From: JACCTH01 sp035253825
Lineage (GTDB): Bacteria > Actinomycetota > Acidimicrobiia > Spongiisociales > ZC4RG35
DNA length: 32,919 nt
Assembly (NCBI GenBank): GCA_035253825.1
Contig: DATFBM010000019.1
Span: 1 to 32,919 of the forward strand
Direction of reading: 5' to 3'
The notes under the pieces were generated by a model. The model did no database searches. It saw only the letters and a program-made list of their open reading frames with translations, and had not been told where the DNA came from. Each line of letters starts with the position of its first letter. The first letter of the stretch is position 1. The translations under genes and the position numbers were made by a program. Of the stretch, positions 23,535 to 31,256 are shown one piece after another.

Positions 23535-24733
23535 GAGCCCTCTCCCGAGAGCGCAGTGGTGAGTGCGCTCGAAGGTTCGGTCAGTCGATTCAGCGCCCTG
23601 ATTGCCAGGTCCCTCGCCCTTCCTTGATCCGCGGTCAGGACGCCGCTTCTCATGAGCGGCCGACCGCCGACGAAGACCCAGTCAACATTGGAGGTGTCCA
23701 TTCCCCACACCACCGCTCCGATCGGATCGTTGACGGGAGCGATGTTGGGTCGGTCGGCTCGGAGGACGATCAGGTCGGCCTGCTTTCCGGCCTCGAGCGA
23801 CCCGGTGACGCTCGCGAGACCAACGGCTCGGGCGCCGTCGAGAGTCCCGTACCGGATCACCTCCCGGGTCGTCATCAGGTGAGGCAGCCCGGCCTTGCCG
23901 GCCAGCTTCAAGTCGAAGACCGTTGCGTGCTGGAGGGATATGACCGATCTCATCTGGGCAAACAGATCGCCAGGGGCAACCTCGGCACTATCCACACCCA
24001 ATCCCGGCCGCAGGCCTCGACCGATGATGCGCTGGATCGGAGGCGTTAACGATTCCCGGCTCATCTCATTGGCGGGGGTCAGAACGACCGATGATTTGGA
24101 AGAGACGGCGGCGTCGAGGTCGGCATCAGTCGCATGCGAGCAATGGATCAGGGTGACATCGGGGCCGAGTTGACCATCCTCCTTCCATCGAGCGATCGTC
24201 CCTCCCGAGCGGGCGTGGGCATGAATGCGAAGTCCCGACTCCCGCGCTCGTCCCCAGGTAGTGGGGTCGTCGGAGGCATGGGCGAGAGTCGGCGCGCCCC
24301 CGGGGGGAAGAACGAGGTCGCTGCGCTCGCTGGCAAGCACGGTGCGCAATCCGGCATCGTGGTGCGCCTCGAGGGCAGCTTCGGGGAAAAGATGATCTGC
24401 CCAGTCCACCACCGTCGTGATCCCCGCCTCGGCGGCTCCGAGGAGCCCGACGAGGGTGGCGGCATATACATCGTCGGCCTCGAGATCGACTTCTGAGCTC
24501 GCGACCTCGGAGTTGCGAAAGAGCGCCTTCCAGGCGTGGCGATGTGCATCGACGAACCCCGGCATGACGATCGTGTCCCGGGCGTCGACCTGCTCGGAGT
24601 CGCGGGCCCGGAGGCCCGGTCCTACCTCGGCGATGCGGTCACCTTCGATGAGGACGTCAGCCGCCAGGAAATTTGGAGTTCTCAACCCCAGAGTGAGAAC
24701 GCAGCCACCTTTGAGCAGGAATCTTGAGCTCAT
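23531..24733 (-). CDS. Amidohydrolase (cytosine deaminase/chlorohydrolase group)
   Basis: This 400-residue protein is a metal-dependent amidohydrolase of the ATZ/TRZ-deaminase type. It has the small beta-sandwich start FLLKGGCVLTL, the metal motif VDAH64-R-H66-AWKA, RIHAHA (H173), LIHCSH (H197) and GLGVDSAEV (D248), all positions needed for a mononuclear hydrolase. It ends with the family's NVDWVFVGGRPLMRSGV. It matches the amidohydrolase half of the fusion protein in every motif, so the two are paralogs within one operon. Expected chemistry is deamination or hydrolysis of a ring C-N bond; substrate unknown. ATG 24733 overlaps the E1-beta stop and its own stop overlaps the permease start, both as ATGA. 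Confidence 0.92.
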   Translation of the reverse strand: MSSRFLLKGGCVLTLGLRTPNFLAADVLIEGDRIAEVGPGLRARDSEQVDARDTIVMPGFVDAHRHAWKALFRNSEVASSEVDLEADDVYAATLVGLLGAAEAGITTVVDWADHLFPEAALEAHHDAGLRTVLASERSDLVLPPGGAPTLAHASDDPTTWGRARESGLRIHAHARSGGTIARWKEDGQLGPDVTLIHCSHATDADLDAAVSSKSSVVLTPANEMSRESLTPPIQRIIGRGLRPGLGVDSAEVAPGDLFAQMRSVISLQHATVFDLKLAGKAGLPHLMTTREVIRYGTLDGARAVGLASVTGSLEAGKQADLIVLRADRPNIAPVNDPIGAVVWGMDTSNVDWVFVGGRPLMRSGVLTADQGRARDLAIRALNRLTEPSSALTTALSGEGS

Positions 24734-25710
24734 CTGGCATCAAACGACTTGACGATGGTCTCGTAGATGCGGTCGACCGAGGGCAGAGCCAGATCCTCGA
24801 GCGCCGCCGCCGCCGGTAGCGGAATGTGGGGGGTAGTGATGCGGATCACCGGACCATCGAGAGACCAGAACGATTCTTCGGAGACGATTGAGGCCAGTTC
24901 CGCACCCCATCCACAGAGGCGAGGGTTTTCTTCCACGGTGAAGAAGCGACCGGTCTTCTGAACTGAGCGAAGCAAGGCATTGGTATCGAGGGGCACCAGT
25001 GACCTGAGATCGATCACCTCCGCCGAGATGCCGCCCGCTTCCAGCGCAGCTGCGGCTTCGAGCGCCCGCGGAACCATGAGGGCGAGGGCGGCGATGGTCA
25101 CGTCATCGCCGTCACGAACAACTCGCGCCTGGCCCAGCTGATCGACGATCTCGCCCTCCGGAATTTCGGCTTTCGTTGCCATCAGCGACTTGTGCTCGAA
25201 AAAGACCACCGGGTCGGGATCCCTGATCGAGGCAGCCATGAGCCCGATGACATCGACGGGGGTGGAAGGGGCCACGACCTTGAGGCCGGGGATCATCATC
25301 GCCCAGTTCTCCACGCTCTGGCTGTGCTGGGCCCCGAAGCGGACACCGCCGCCATTGGCGGTCCGGATGACGAGCGGGAAGCTCACCTGACCGTCGGTCA
25401 TGTAACGGCTCTTGGCGATCTCGTTGGCGATCATGTCCCAACAGACGGCTAGGAAGTCAGAGAACATGATCTCGGCGATGACGGGAATACCGGTCATCGC
25501 CGCCCCCATGGCGGCGCCGATAATCGCCTGCTCTGAAATCGGAGTGTCACGAATGCGTTCGGGACCGAACTCGTCGAGCAGCCCCACGGTGGTCTTGAAT
25601 ACGCCCCCAGCGGCGGCGATGTCCTCGCCCAACATGACCAGATTGGGATCGCGCCGCATTTCCTGGGCGATTCCCCAGGCCACCGCCTCGCGATAGGTCA
25701 GTTCCGCCAA
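24730..25710 (-). CDS. 2-oxoacid (acetoin-type) dehydrogenase E1 beta subunit
   Basis: This 326-residue protein is the transketolase-type beta subunit of a thiamine-diphosphate E1. Typical parts are VMLGEDIAAAGGVFKTTVGL, the RDTPISEQAIIGAAMGAAMTG stretch with the TPP-activating Glu, GGGVRFGAQHSQSVENW and DLRSLVPLDTNALLRSVQKTGR. The start is inferred as TTG 25710 behind GGAGG, giving (M)AELTYREAV. The open frame to 25902 overlaps E1-alpha and lacks family similarity. It overlaps the end of E1-alpha by 13 bp, as expected for equimolar subunits. It would decarboxylate a 2-oxoacid or acetoin-like diketone product and pass the acyl group to an E2; neither E2 nor E3 is in this window. Confidence 0.93.
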   Translation of the reverse strand: MAELTYREAVAWGIAQEMRRDPNLVMLGEDIAAAGGVFKTTVGLLDEFGPERIRDTPISEQAIIGAAMGAAMTGIPVIAEIMFSDFLAVCWDMIANEIAKSRYMTDGQVSFPLVIRTANGGGVRFGAQHSQSVENWAMMIPGLKVVAPSTPVDVIGLMAASIRDPDPVVFFEHKSLMATKAEIPEGEIVDQLGQARVVRDGDDVTIAALALMVPRALEAAAALEAGGISAEVIDLRSLVPLDTNALLRSVQKTGRFFTVEENPRLCGWGAELASIVSEESFWSLDGPVIRITTPHIPLPAAAALEDLALPSVDRIYETIVKSFDAR

Positions 25711-26759
25711 TTCGAGCCTCCGTCGGCGTACACCTCGGTGTGAAGAGATCCCTCTCCCGGCTCCCGGCCCGCCTTGGCAAACTCCGTGGCGGCATCGACG
25801 GCGTCGGCCACTTGGCGCTCGATCGAGCTCAGCCTGGCTTCGGGAGTGCCGAGGCTGAGGAGGCGTTGGTGATACATGGGGATCGGGTCTCGCCCGGCCC
25901 ACGCCGCCACCTCCCGTTCTGGTCGGTATTTGCCCGGATCGGCGCGGGAATGGCCACCGGAGCGATAGGTGATGGCCTCGATCAGGCTCGGTCCATCGCC
26001 GGCTCTGGCCCTGGCGAGCGCGGTGCGGGCTGTCAGAAAAACGGCGTCGGGATCGTTGCCATCGACCAGCACCGACTCGAGGCCGTAGGCCGGCGCCCTC
26101 CCCGCCGCCGGATTCGTCACCGCCGTCACCACATCGATCGGGGTGTACTCCATGTAGAGGTTGTTCTCACAGACGAAAACAACTGGAAGCTTCCAGATGG
26201 AGGCAAGGTTGAGGGCCTCGTGAAAGGCACCGATGTTGGTGGTGCCGTCGCCGAAGAAGGCGACCGCCACTTGACCCGATTTCCTCATCTGGGCAGACCA
26301 GGCCGCTCCGTTGGCCACGCAGAGGTGGGCGCCGATGATGGCGTAAGAGCCCATCATTCCCTTCGAGACGTCGGTGAGGTGCATGGAGCCGCCTTTGCCT
26401 CCGAGGACCCCATTTTCACGTCCGAGAAGTTCGGCCATCGCTTGTCCCATGTCCATACCCCGGGCCAGGGCGTGGGCGTGACCGCGATAAGTGGCGAAGG
26501 TGTAATCGTCGGGGCGCATCGCCGCCGCGAAGCCGGTGGCGATTGCCTCCATGCCAAGGGAGAGGTGGCTTGTGCCCTTGACCAGGTTTTGGAGGAAGAG
26601 GTCATAGGCGCGCTTCTCAAACTGCCGCAGCTCATGGAGCCGTTGGTACATCCCCAGCCTTGTGTCGAGATCGATCGCGGCTCCGACGAGCGTTGAGTCG
26701 ACCGGTCGAGGAAGACGCGGCTCGCGTAGGGCGTAGTCGTAGCGGGCGTCAGTAGGCAT
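25698..26759 (-). CDS. 2-oxoacid (acetoin-type) dehydrogenase E1 alpha subunit
   Basis: This 353-residue protein carries the thiamine-diphosphate motif from G170-D171-G172 (FFGDGTTNIGAFHEALNLA) to N199-N200 (VFVCENNLYMEYTP), and the E1-alpha hallmarks YRGHAHALARG and GKGGSMHLTD. The phosphorylation-loop-like YRSGGHSRADPGKYRP is also present. Together with the beta subunit it forms an alpha2beta2 E1 enzyme. Sequence style is closest to AcoA and related pyruvate dehydrogenases; the acyl substrate cannot be told. ATG 26759 overlaps the end of the M24 gene by 11 bp. The N-terminal 30 residues (ALREPRLPRPVD) are unremarkable. Confidence 0.94.
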   Translation of the reverse strand: MPTDARYDYALREPRLPRPVDSTLVGAAIDLDTRLGMYQRLHELRQFEKRAYDLFLQNLVKGTSHLSLGMEAIATGFAAAMRPDDYTFATYRGHAHALARGMDMGQAMAELLGRENGVLGGKGGSMHLTDVSKGMMGSYAIIGAHLCVANGAAWSAQMRKSGQVAVAFFGDGTTNIGAFHEALNLASIWKLPVVFVCENNLYMEYTPIDVVTAVTNPAAGRAPAYGLESVLVDGNDPDAVFLTARTALARARAGDGPSLIEAITYRSGGHSRADPGKYRPEREVAAWAGRDPIPMYHQRLLSLGTPEARLSSIERQVADAVDAATEFAKAGREPGEGSLHTEVYADGGSNWRN

Positions 26760-27999
26760 TCGCCACCATCAGCTCCTCGCAAGGGAACAAAGTGATGACC
26801 TTGCAGCCGTCGGGAGTGACGACTACTTCCTCCTCGATTCGTGAAGCCGAGCGTCCGTCGGCGGCAGGAGCGTACGTCTCGAGCGCGAAGAGCATTCCTT
26901 CCTTGATCTCGACCGGCGTCTCCAGCGAATTGAGGCGGCTGACGATCGGCCGTTCGTGGAGGCCCACGCCCACACCGTGGCCGAACTGGAGCCCGAAGGC
27001 GTCCATCTCGTCCTCAAACCCGAACTCCTCGGCCCGGGGCCATACCTTGGCGATTTGGTCTGTCGTTGCCCCGGGCTTGACCAGCTCGATTGCGGCATCC
27101 ATCCATTCCCGTGACTGCTTGAAGGCATCGCGCTGCGCCTGAGTCGCCCGCCCGACGACAAAGGTGCGGTAGTAACAGGTCCGGTAGCCGTTGAAGGAGT
27201 GGATGATGTCGAAGTACGCCTGATCACCCGGTCTGATGATTCGATCGCTGAACACATGGGGATGGGGGCTGCAACGCTCGCCAGCGATGGAGTTGATCGC
27301 CTCGACGAACTCGGATCCCATCTCGAAGAGTCGGGCGTGCGCCATGGCGACCACATCCGACTCGCGGATGCCGGGCTTGAGCATCTCGAAGATGTCCTGG
27401 TAGACCCCGTCAACCATCGCACAAGCCTGGGTGAGAAGGACGATCTCATCTGGGCTCTTGATCTCCCGGGCGCGCATCATCGCCTGCTGGCCATCGACCA
27501 CCCTCAACCCTGCACTCTGCAAGGCGAGGAAGACCGCCGTTTCCGCCAGATCGACACCAAGGTTTTCCATCCCCACGCCGGCGCTATCGAGGGTCTCCTT
27601 TATCTCCCTTACGGCGCGGGCGTGGAGGCCGGTTTCCGGTCCGATCGCTCCTTGCAGCCCCGTGTTGCCGCCCACCGAATTTTCTTTGTCGTACATATGG
27701 GGGAGTTGGAGGCGGTGGGCCTTGGCGGCCGATCCGAAGTCCCAGATCTTGGGTCGCCCCTGGCGAGTGACCAGTGCCCAGCGCTCGCCCTTGTTGAAAG
27801 CCCAGTAGCCGATCTGGGTGGCGGTGGCATAGCGGATGTTCGAGGTTTCGAAGAGCAGGAGGGCTCCGAGGTCGAACTCCTCGAGCATGCTTCGCACCCG
27901 GGCGAGCCGGTGCTGGCGAAGGCGCTCATAGTCAACTCGGACCTCCCAATCTACGCCCATGACACCCGGAGCGGGACTTGTGGCGACTGGAAATTCCAT
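26749..27999 (-). CDS. M24 (creatinase/prolidase-fold) protein with altered metal site
   Basis: This 416-residue protein has the two-domain aminopeptidase P/creatinase plan: an N-terminal creatinase-like domain (LGALLLFETSNIRYATATQ, MRAREIKSPDEI) and a C-terminal pita-bread domain. The five classical metal positions read D264, C275, H341 (FGHGVGVGLHERP), E374 (LFALETYAP) and E389 (SRIEEEVVVT). The second Asp, 11 residues after the first, is thus Cys in DIIHSFNGYRTCYYRTF. This argues against an ordinary peptidase. M24 relatives with non-peptidase work include creatinase, ectoine hydrolase and the DMSP lyase DddP. ATG 27999 is chosen because AAGGAG lies 7 bp before it. Its place between bicupin and E1 genes supports a catabolic role on a small molecule. 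Confidence 0.88.
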   Translation of the reverse strand: MEFPVATSPAPGVMGVDWEVRVDYERLRQHRLARVRSMLEEFDLGALLLFETSNIRYATATQIGYWAFNKGERWALVTRQGRPKIWDFGSAAKAHRLQLPHMYDKENSVGGNTGLQGAIGPETGLHARAVREIKETLDSAGVGMENLGVDLAETAVFLALQSAGLRVVDGQQAMMRAREIKSPDEIVLLTQACAMVDGVYQDIFEMLKPGIRESDVVAMAHARLFEMGSEFVEAINSIAGERCSPHPHVFSDRIIRPGDQAYFDIIHSFNGYRTCYYRTFVVGRATQAQRDAFKQSREWMDAAIELVKPGATTDQIAKVWPRAEEFGFEDEMDAFGLQFGHGVGVGLHERPIVSRLNSLETPVEIKEGMLFALETYAPAADGRSASRIEEEVVVTPDGCKVITLFPCEELMVANAY

Positions 28000-28009
28000 C
28001 TGTTGCTCC

Positions 28010-28915
28010 TTATCTCTCAACCTGGCGGCCTGCGAGGGCAGTCTCTAGGTATGACCAATCGCGTGCAAAGCGATAGGAATGTCGGGGGGGCGGCTGTGGC
28101 GCCTGAGTTTCCAGCCAGCGAACCACCCCATCACCGACGTTGCGGAAGGCATGCACGCAGCCGACCCCCGCCCAGGCGACATCACCAGGCCCCAACTCGT
28201 AGCTAGCGTCGTCGAAGGTGGCCTCCACCGACCCCTCGAGAATCAAGTATGCCTCCTCCAAAGGGTGGTCGTGGGCCCCGGCGAATCCGCCCTGCTGGTA
28301 CTGGACCATGAACATCGTCGACAAGTCCGCCCCGAGATCTGAGTCGATCATCATCTTCACCGTGATCCCGCTGTAGAGAAGCAGGGCGGTGCGCATGCTG
28401 GCGCTCACCGCCAGCCGATCTTGAGTTTGGAGGGCGGGATCCATCGAGGCAGGCGAGATGTGGCCAAATGCCCGGGTTCTCGGATCGCGCACATCGATCG
28501 ACTTTGGATCGCCTGCCGCGATCGGCTCGGGAAACATGGTGTCGAAACCGAATCGTTGCCGGGGGAGGGGGGCTTTCATCTCTGCCAGGACGGCGCTCTC
28601 AGTACCGAGATTGCGGAACCCATGAGTAGTGGCGACGGGGAAGAGCCCGTAGTCGCCTTCCGACATCTCGACGCTGCCCTCGGCAGTATCGGCGACGAGG
28701 GTTCCGGCGATGACGTAAATCGACTCTTCGAAGGAGTGGACGTGACTCGCCACGACTCCGCCTGGTGCAAGCCGAGCAAGGCGGAAGCCCATCTGGACTC
28801 CGCCGGCTGGTTCGTCGACGACGGAGGCGGTGGTATAACCCTCGCTCCGCTGGCGGAATTCTTCGGGGGTGCCGAAAGCGAGGTCCTTCTCAAGCTTCAC
28901 CACGTGCGCGGCCAT
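28010..28915 (-). CDS. Bicupin protein
   Basis: This 301-residue protein has two cupin domains. The first shows HVHSFEESIYVIAG and then GDYGLFPVATTHGFRNLG; the second shows HDHPLEEAYLILEG and then GDVAWAGVGCVHAFRNVG. Both keep the His/His/Glu and later His metal-binding pattern. Bicupins with two such halves include ureidoglycine aminohydrolase, gentisate-type dioxygenases and oxalate decarboxylases; the length and spacing recall ureidoglycine aminohydrolase most, but I cannot assign the reaction. ATG 28915 shares one base with the preceding stop (TGATG), so it is translationally coupled to the dehydrogenase gene. Its stop lies 10 bp before the M24 start. Confidence 0.9.
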   Translation of the reverse strand: MAAHVVKLEKDLAFGTPEEFRQRSEGYTTASVVDEPAGGVQMGFRLARLAPGGVVASHVHSFEESIYVIAGTLVADTAEGSVEMSEGDYGLFPVATTHGFRNLGTESAVLAEMKAPLPRQRFGFDTMFPEPIAAGDPKSIDVRDPRTRAFGHISPASMDPALQTQDRLAVSASMRTALLLYSGITVKMMIDSDLGADLSTMFMVQYQQGGFAGAHDHPLEEAYLILEGSVEATFDDASYELGPGDVAWAGVGCVHAFRNVGDGVVRWLETQAPQPPPRHSYRFARDWSYLETALAGRQVER

Positions 28916-29796
28916 CAAGCGTGTCCTTCACGGAGGAACACCGCGATCGCGCTCAGATCCCTCGGTCCCATTCCGGCGGCGAGCGACCGGCGAACGATCT
29001 CGAGTCCTGCCCGAGCCTGGTTCATCGGGACATCGAGCCTGCTGGCGAGCCCTGTGATCAATTCGAGATCCTTCGCCACCAGGTCAAGGCTGAAGGCAAC
29101 TGGCGTTGACTCCGGGTTTTCATAGGCCTCGCGCTTGTACTTGACGAAGGGGGCGGCGCCGGCGCCGCTGACGAAAACCTCGTAGGCGGTCTCTCGCCCT
29201 ACCCCCGCCTTCTCGGCCAGCACCAAGGCTTCGGAGAGGGCGATGTTCAATCCATGGACGAGACCGTTGACAGCCAGCTTGCAAGCCGCTCCGGCGCTAA
29301 GCGGTCCGACGTGAATGATCCGGGAGGCAATCGCAGATAGGAGCGGCTCGGCTTGCTTAACCGCCAGCTCGTCGCCGCCCGCCATGATCGTAAGCCCACC
29401 CGCCTCGACGGTGGAAACACTCCCCGATACCGGGCAGTCGATGAATCCGGCCCCGACCTGGTCGACGGCCTCGCCCACCCGGAGGATCGTGGCGGGATCG
29501 ACGGTGCTGGTGTCGAGTGCGATCGTCCCCTCGCCGATGCCTTCGACCACTCCATTCGCCGCCAGGTAGACCTCTTCCACCGCTTCATCGTCGGCGAGGC
29601 TGGAGAGGACGAAATCGCTCGTCGCAGCCGCCTCGGCGGCGCTGGCGGCGATAGTGGCGCCGACTTCTCCTGAGATCAGCTCGGCCTTCGACCGATCACG
29701 ATTCCAGACGACCACTTCGGCTCCGGTTCCACGGATCCGTCGAGCCATAGCCGCGCCCATTCGGCCCAGGCCAAGAACGGCCACTTTGCCAGTCAC
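28915..29796 (-). CDS. 3-hydroxyisobutyrate dehydrogenase-family oxidoreductase
   Basis: This 293-residue protein is a beta-hydroxyacid dehydrogenase. It has the NAD(P) loop VLGLGRMGAAMARRI with VVVWNRDRSKAE, the substrate motif DCPVSGSVSTVEAGGLTIMAGG, and the catalytic-Lys helix GAACKLAVNGLVHG with K173. Members oxidise 3-hydroxyisobutyrate, tartronate semialdehyde and related acids, or act as imine reductases. The start is GTG 29796. No convincing ribosome site precedes it, so a leaderless transcript is likely. The codon sits inside a 16-bp palindrome. It is the first gene of the eleven-gene minus-strand run, divergent from the SDR and XRE regulator genes. Confidence 0.92.
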   Translation of the reverse strand: MTGKVAVLGLGRMGAAMARRIRGTGAEVVVWNRDRSKAELISGEVGATIAASAAEAAATSDFVLSSLADDEAVEEVYLAANGVVEGIGEGTIALDTSTVDPATILRVGEAVDQVGAGFIDCPVSGSVSTVEAGGLTIMAGGDELAVKQAEPLLSAIASRIIHVGPLSAGAACKLAVNGLVHGLNIALSEALVLAEKAGVGRETAYEVFVSGAGAAPFVKYKREAYENPESTPVAFSLDLVAKDLELITGLASRLDVPMNQARAGLEIVRRSLAAGMGPRDLSAIAVFLREGHA

Positions 29797-29807
29797 TGCT
29801 CAGTGAC
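29792..29807. promoter_or_regulatory. Palindrome over the first start codon of the large operon
   Basis: GTCACTGCTCAGTGAC is a perfect 7-2-7 palindrome that contains the GTG start of the dehydrogenase gene (29796-29794). It lies 112 bp before the divergent SDR-XRE pair, so the XRE-cupin protein is the natural candidate to bind it. Confidence 0.5.
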
Positions 29808-29919
29808 ACTACTCAAAAACGCCGAACTTTGACCTCGGGAAGCGTATTTGGTCAGCCTGGCTGCACATCGGCGGCGGAAAATGGATAACCTCGCTGGTCG
29901 GTCCCAAGAGAGGAATGCC

Positions 29920-30612
29920 ATGGCCGATGGTTCAGTCGTAGTTGTTGGCGGCACCGGTGGCCTCGGTCGAGAAATTGCCCGTCACTATGCCGATCGCGGT
30001 TCGGCGGTGGTGATCACCGGACGTGATCCACAACGATCGTCTCAGATTGCCTCTGAGATCGGCGGGAATACCACCGGACTCGGTTTCGACCTGGCCGCGC
30101 CCGAGACAATCGCGGGGGCACTCGAGGACCTCGGGCCGATCTCGCGGCTCGTGCTCGCTGGCATCGCCCGGGACAACAACCCGATCAAGGAGTACCGGAT
30201 CGCCGACGCCATCAACCTGACGACGATGAAGCTGGTCGGTTATACCGAGACGATCCACACCCTGATCCCACGCTTCTCTGCCGACTCATCGGTTGTCTTG
30301 TTCGGTGGCCGGGCGAAGGATCGACCCTATCCGGGCTCGACCACGGTTACTACCGTCAACGGTGGCATCAGCAGCCTGATTCACACCCTGGCAATCGAGC
30401 TCGCCCCGATCCGGTTCAACGCCATCCATCCCGGAATCGTCGGTGACAGTCCATTTTGGAAAGACAAACCGCTCGAAGGGGTGCGCAGCCGGACACCGAC
30501 CGGCCAGCTTTGCACGATGGAGGACATCGTCGGAGCCACCGTTTTTCTCCTCGAAAACCGAGCGGTGAACGGCGTCAACCTCTATGTCGACGGCGGCTGG
30601 ATGTTGATGTGA
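29920..30612 (+). CDS. SDR-fold protein lacking the catalytic Tyr/Lys
   Basis: This 230-residue protein has a classical SDR nucleotide fold (VVVVGGTGGLGREIARHYADRG) and the family C-terminus (VNGVNLYVDGGWMLM). The usual catalytic Y-x3-K aligns with V-x3-N in VTTVNGGISSLIHTLAIELAP. The strand before it reads SSVVLFGGRAKDRP. An ordinary alcohol dehydrogenase reaction is therefore doubtful; it may bind NAD(P) for another reaction, or serve as a sensor or scaffold. ATG 29920 follows AGAGAGG. It overlaps the XRE regulator gene by GTGA, so the two are coupled, and it is divergent from the large catabolic run. Confidence 0.85.
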   Translation: MADGSVVVVGGTGGLGREIARHYADRGSAVVITGRDPQRSSQIASEIGGNTTGLGFDLAAPETIAGALEDLGPISRLVLAGIARDNNPIKEYRIADAINLTTMKLVGYTETIHTLIPRFSADSSVVLFGGRAKDRPYPGSTTVTTVNGGISSLIHTLAIELAPIRFNAIHPGIVGDSPFWKDKPLEGVRSRTPTGQLCTMEDIVGATVFLLENRAVNGVNLYVDGGWMLM

Positions 30613-31253
30613 CAGACATCCAAAAGGCTGCTGACCTCTACGAAAGGCTCGAAGGGATCGGAGATCGGCTGCGCGAGGAGCGGACCAAAGCCGGCATCAG
30701 CCAGCGGGAGCTCGCTCGCCGCACGGGCTTGTCGGCCAGTCTTATCTCCCAGTTGGAGGGTGGGCAATCCAAACCTTCGGTCGGCACGTTGTATGCAATT
30801 GTCACCGAGCTCAACGTCTCGCTCGATCGCGTCATCAGGGGAGATGATTACGACCAGGGCCCCCGGGCAGCACGTGAAGGGAACGGAGCGGCCAGCCCCC
30901 TCGTCCATCCCGACGACCGACAAGCAATCGAACTCGACTCCGGAGTGCGTTGGGAAGAGCTGTCGGCGACTTCCGAGCACGGAGTTGATTTCCTCCTCGC
31001 CATCTACGAGGTCGGCGGCGCTTCCACCGCCGACGAATCGCTCATGCGCCATCACGGCCGCGAGTACGGGTATGTGATATCCGGAACGCTGGGCATCCGG
31101 ATCGGCTTTCAGGAATACGAGCTGCACCCCGGTGATTCGATTGCCTTCGACTCCACACAACCTCATCGCCTGTTCAACAAGGGCCAGACGCCGGTGCAGG
31201 CGGTCTGGTTCGTAGTGGGAAGGGACGGCGAGGGTCCGGCGCGGCCCGTTTAA
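30609..31253 (+). CDS. XRE-family regulator with C-terminal cupin
   Basis: This 214-residue protein has an N-terminal helix-turn-helix (about 17-72; GISQRELARRTGLSASLISQLEGGQSKPS, quoted here only as its core LARRTGLSASLISQ) and a C-terminal cupin (about 140-205) with HHGREYGYVISGTLGIRIG and ELHPGDSIAFDSTQPHRLFN. This is the PuuR/SutR-like design: DNA binding controlled by a small ligand in the cupin barrel. The start is GTG 30609, overlapping the SDR stop. Divergent placement next to an eleven-gene catabolic run makes it the probable local regulator. The palindrome at 29792-29807 is a candidate target. Confidence 0.93.
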   Translation: MTDIQKAADLYERLEGIGDRLREERTKAGISQRELARRTGLSASLISQLEGGQSKPSVGTLYAIVTELNVSLDRVIRGDDYDQGPRAAREGNGAASPLVHPDDRQAIELDSGVRWEELSATSEHGVDFLLAIYEVGGASTADESLMRHHGREYGYVISGTLGIRIGFQEYELHPGDSIAFDSTQPHRLFNKGQTPVQAVWFVVGRDGEGPARPV

Positions 31254-31256
31254 TCC

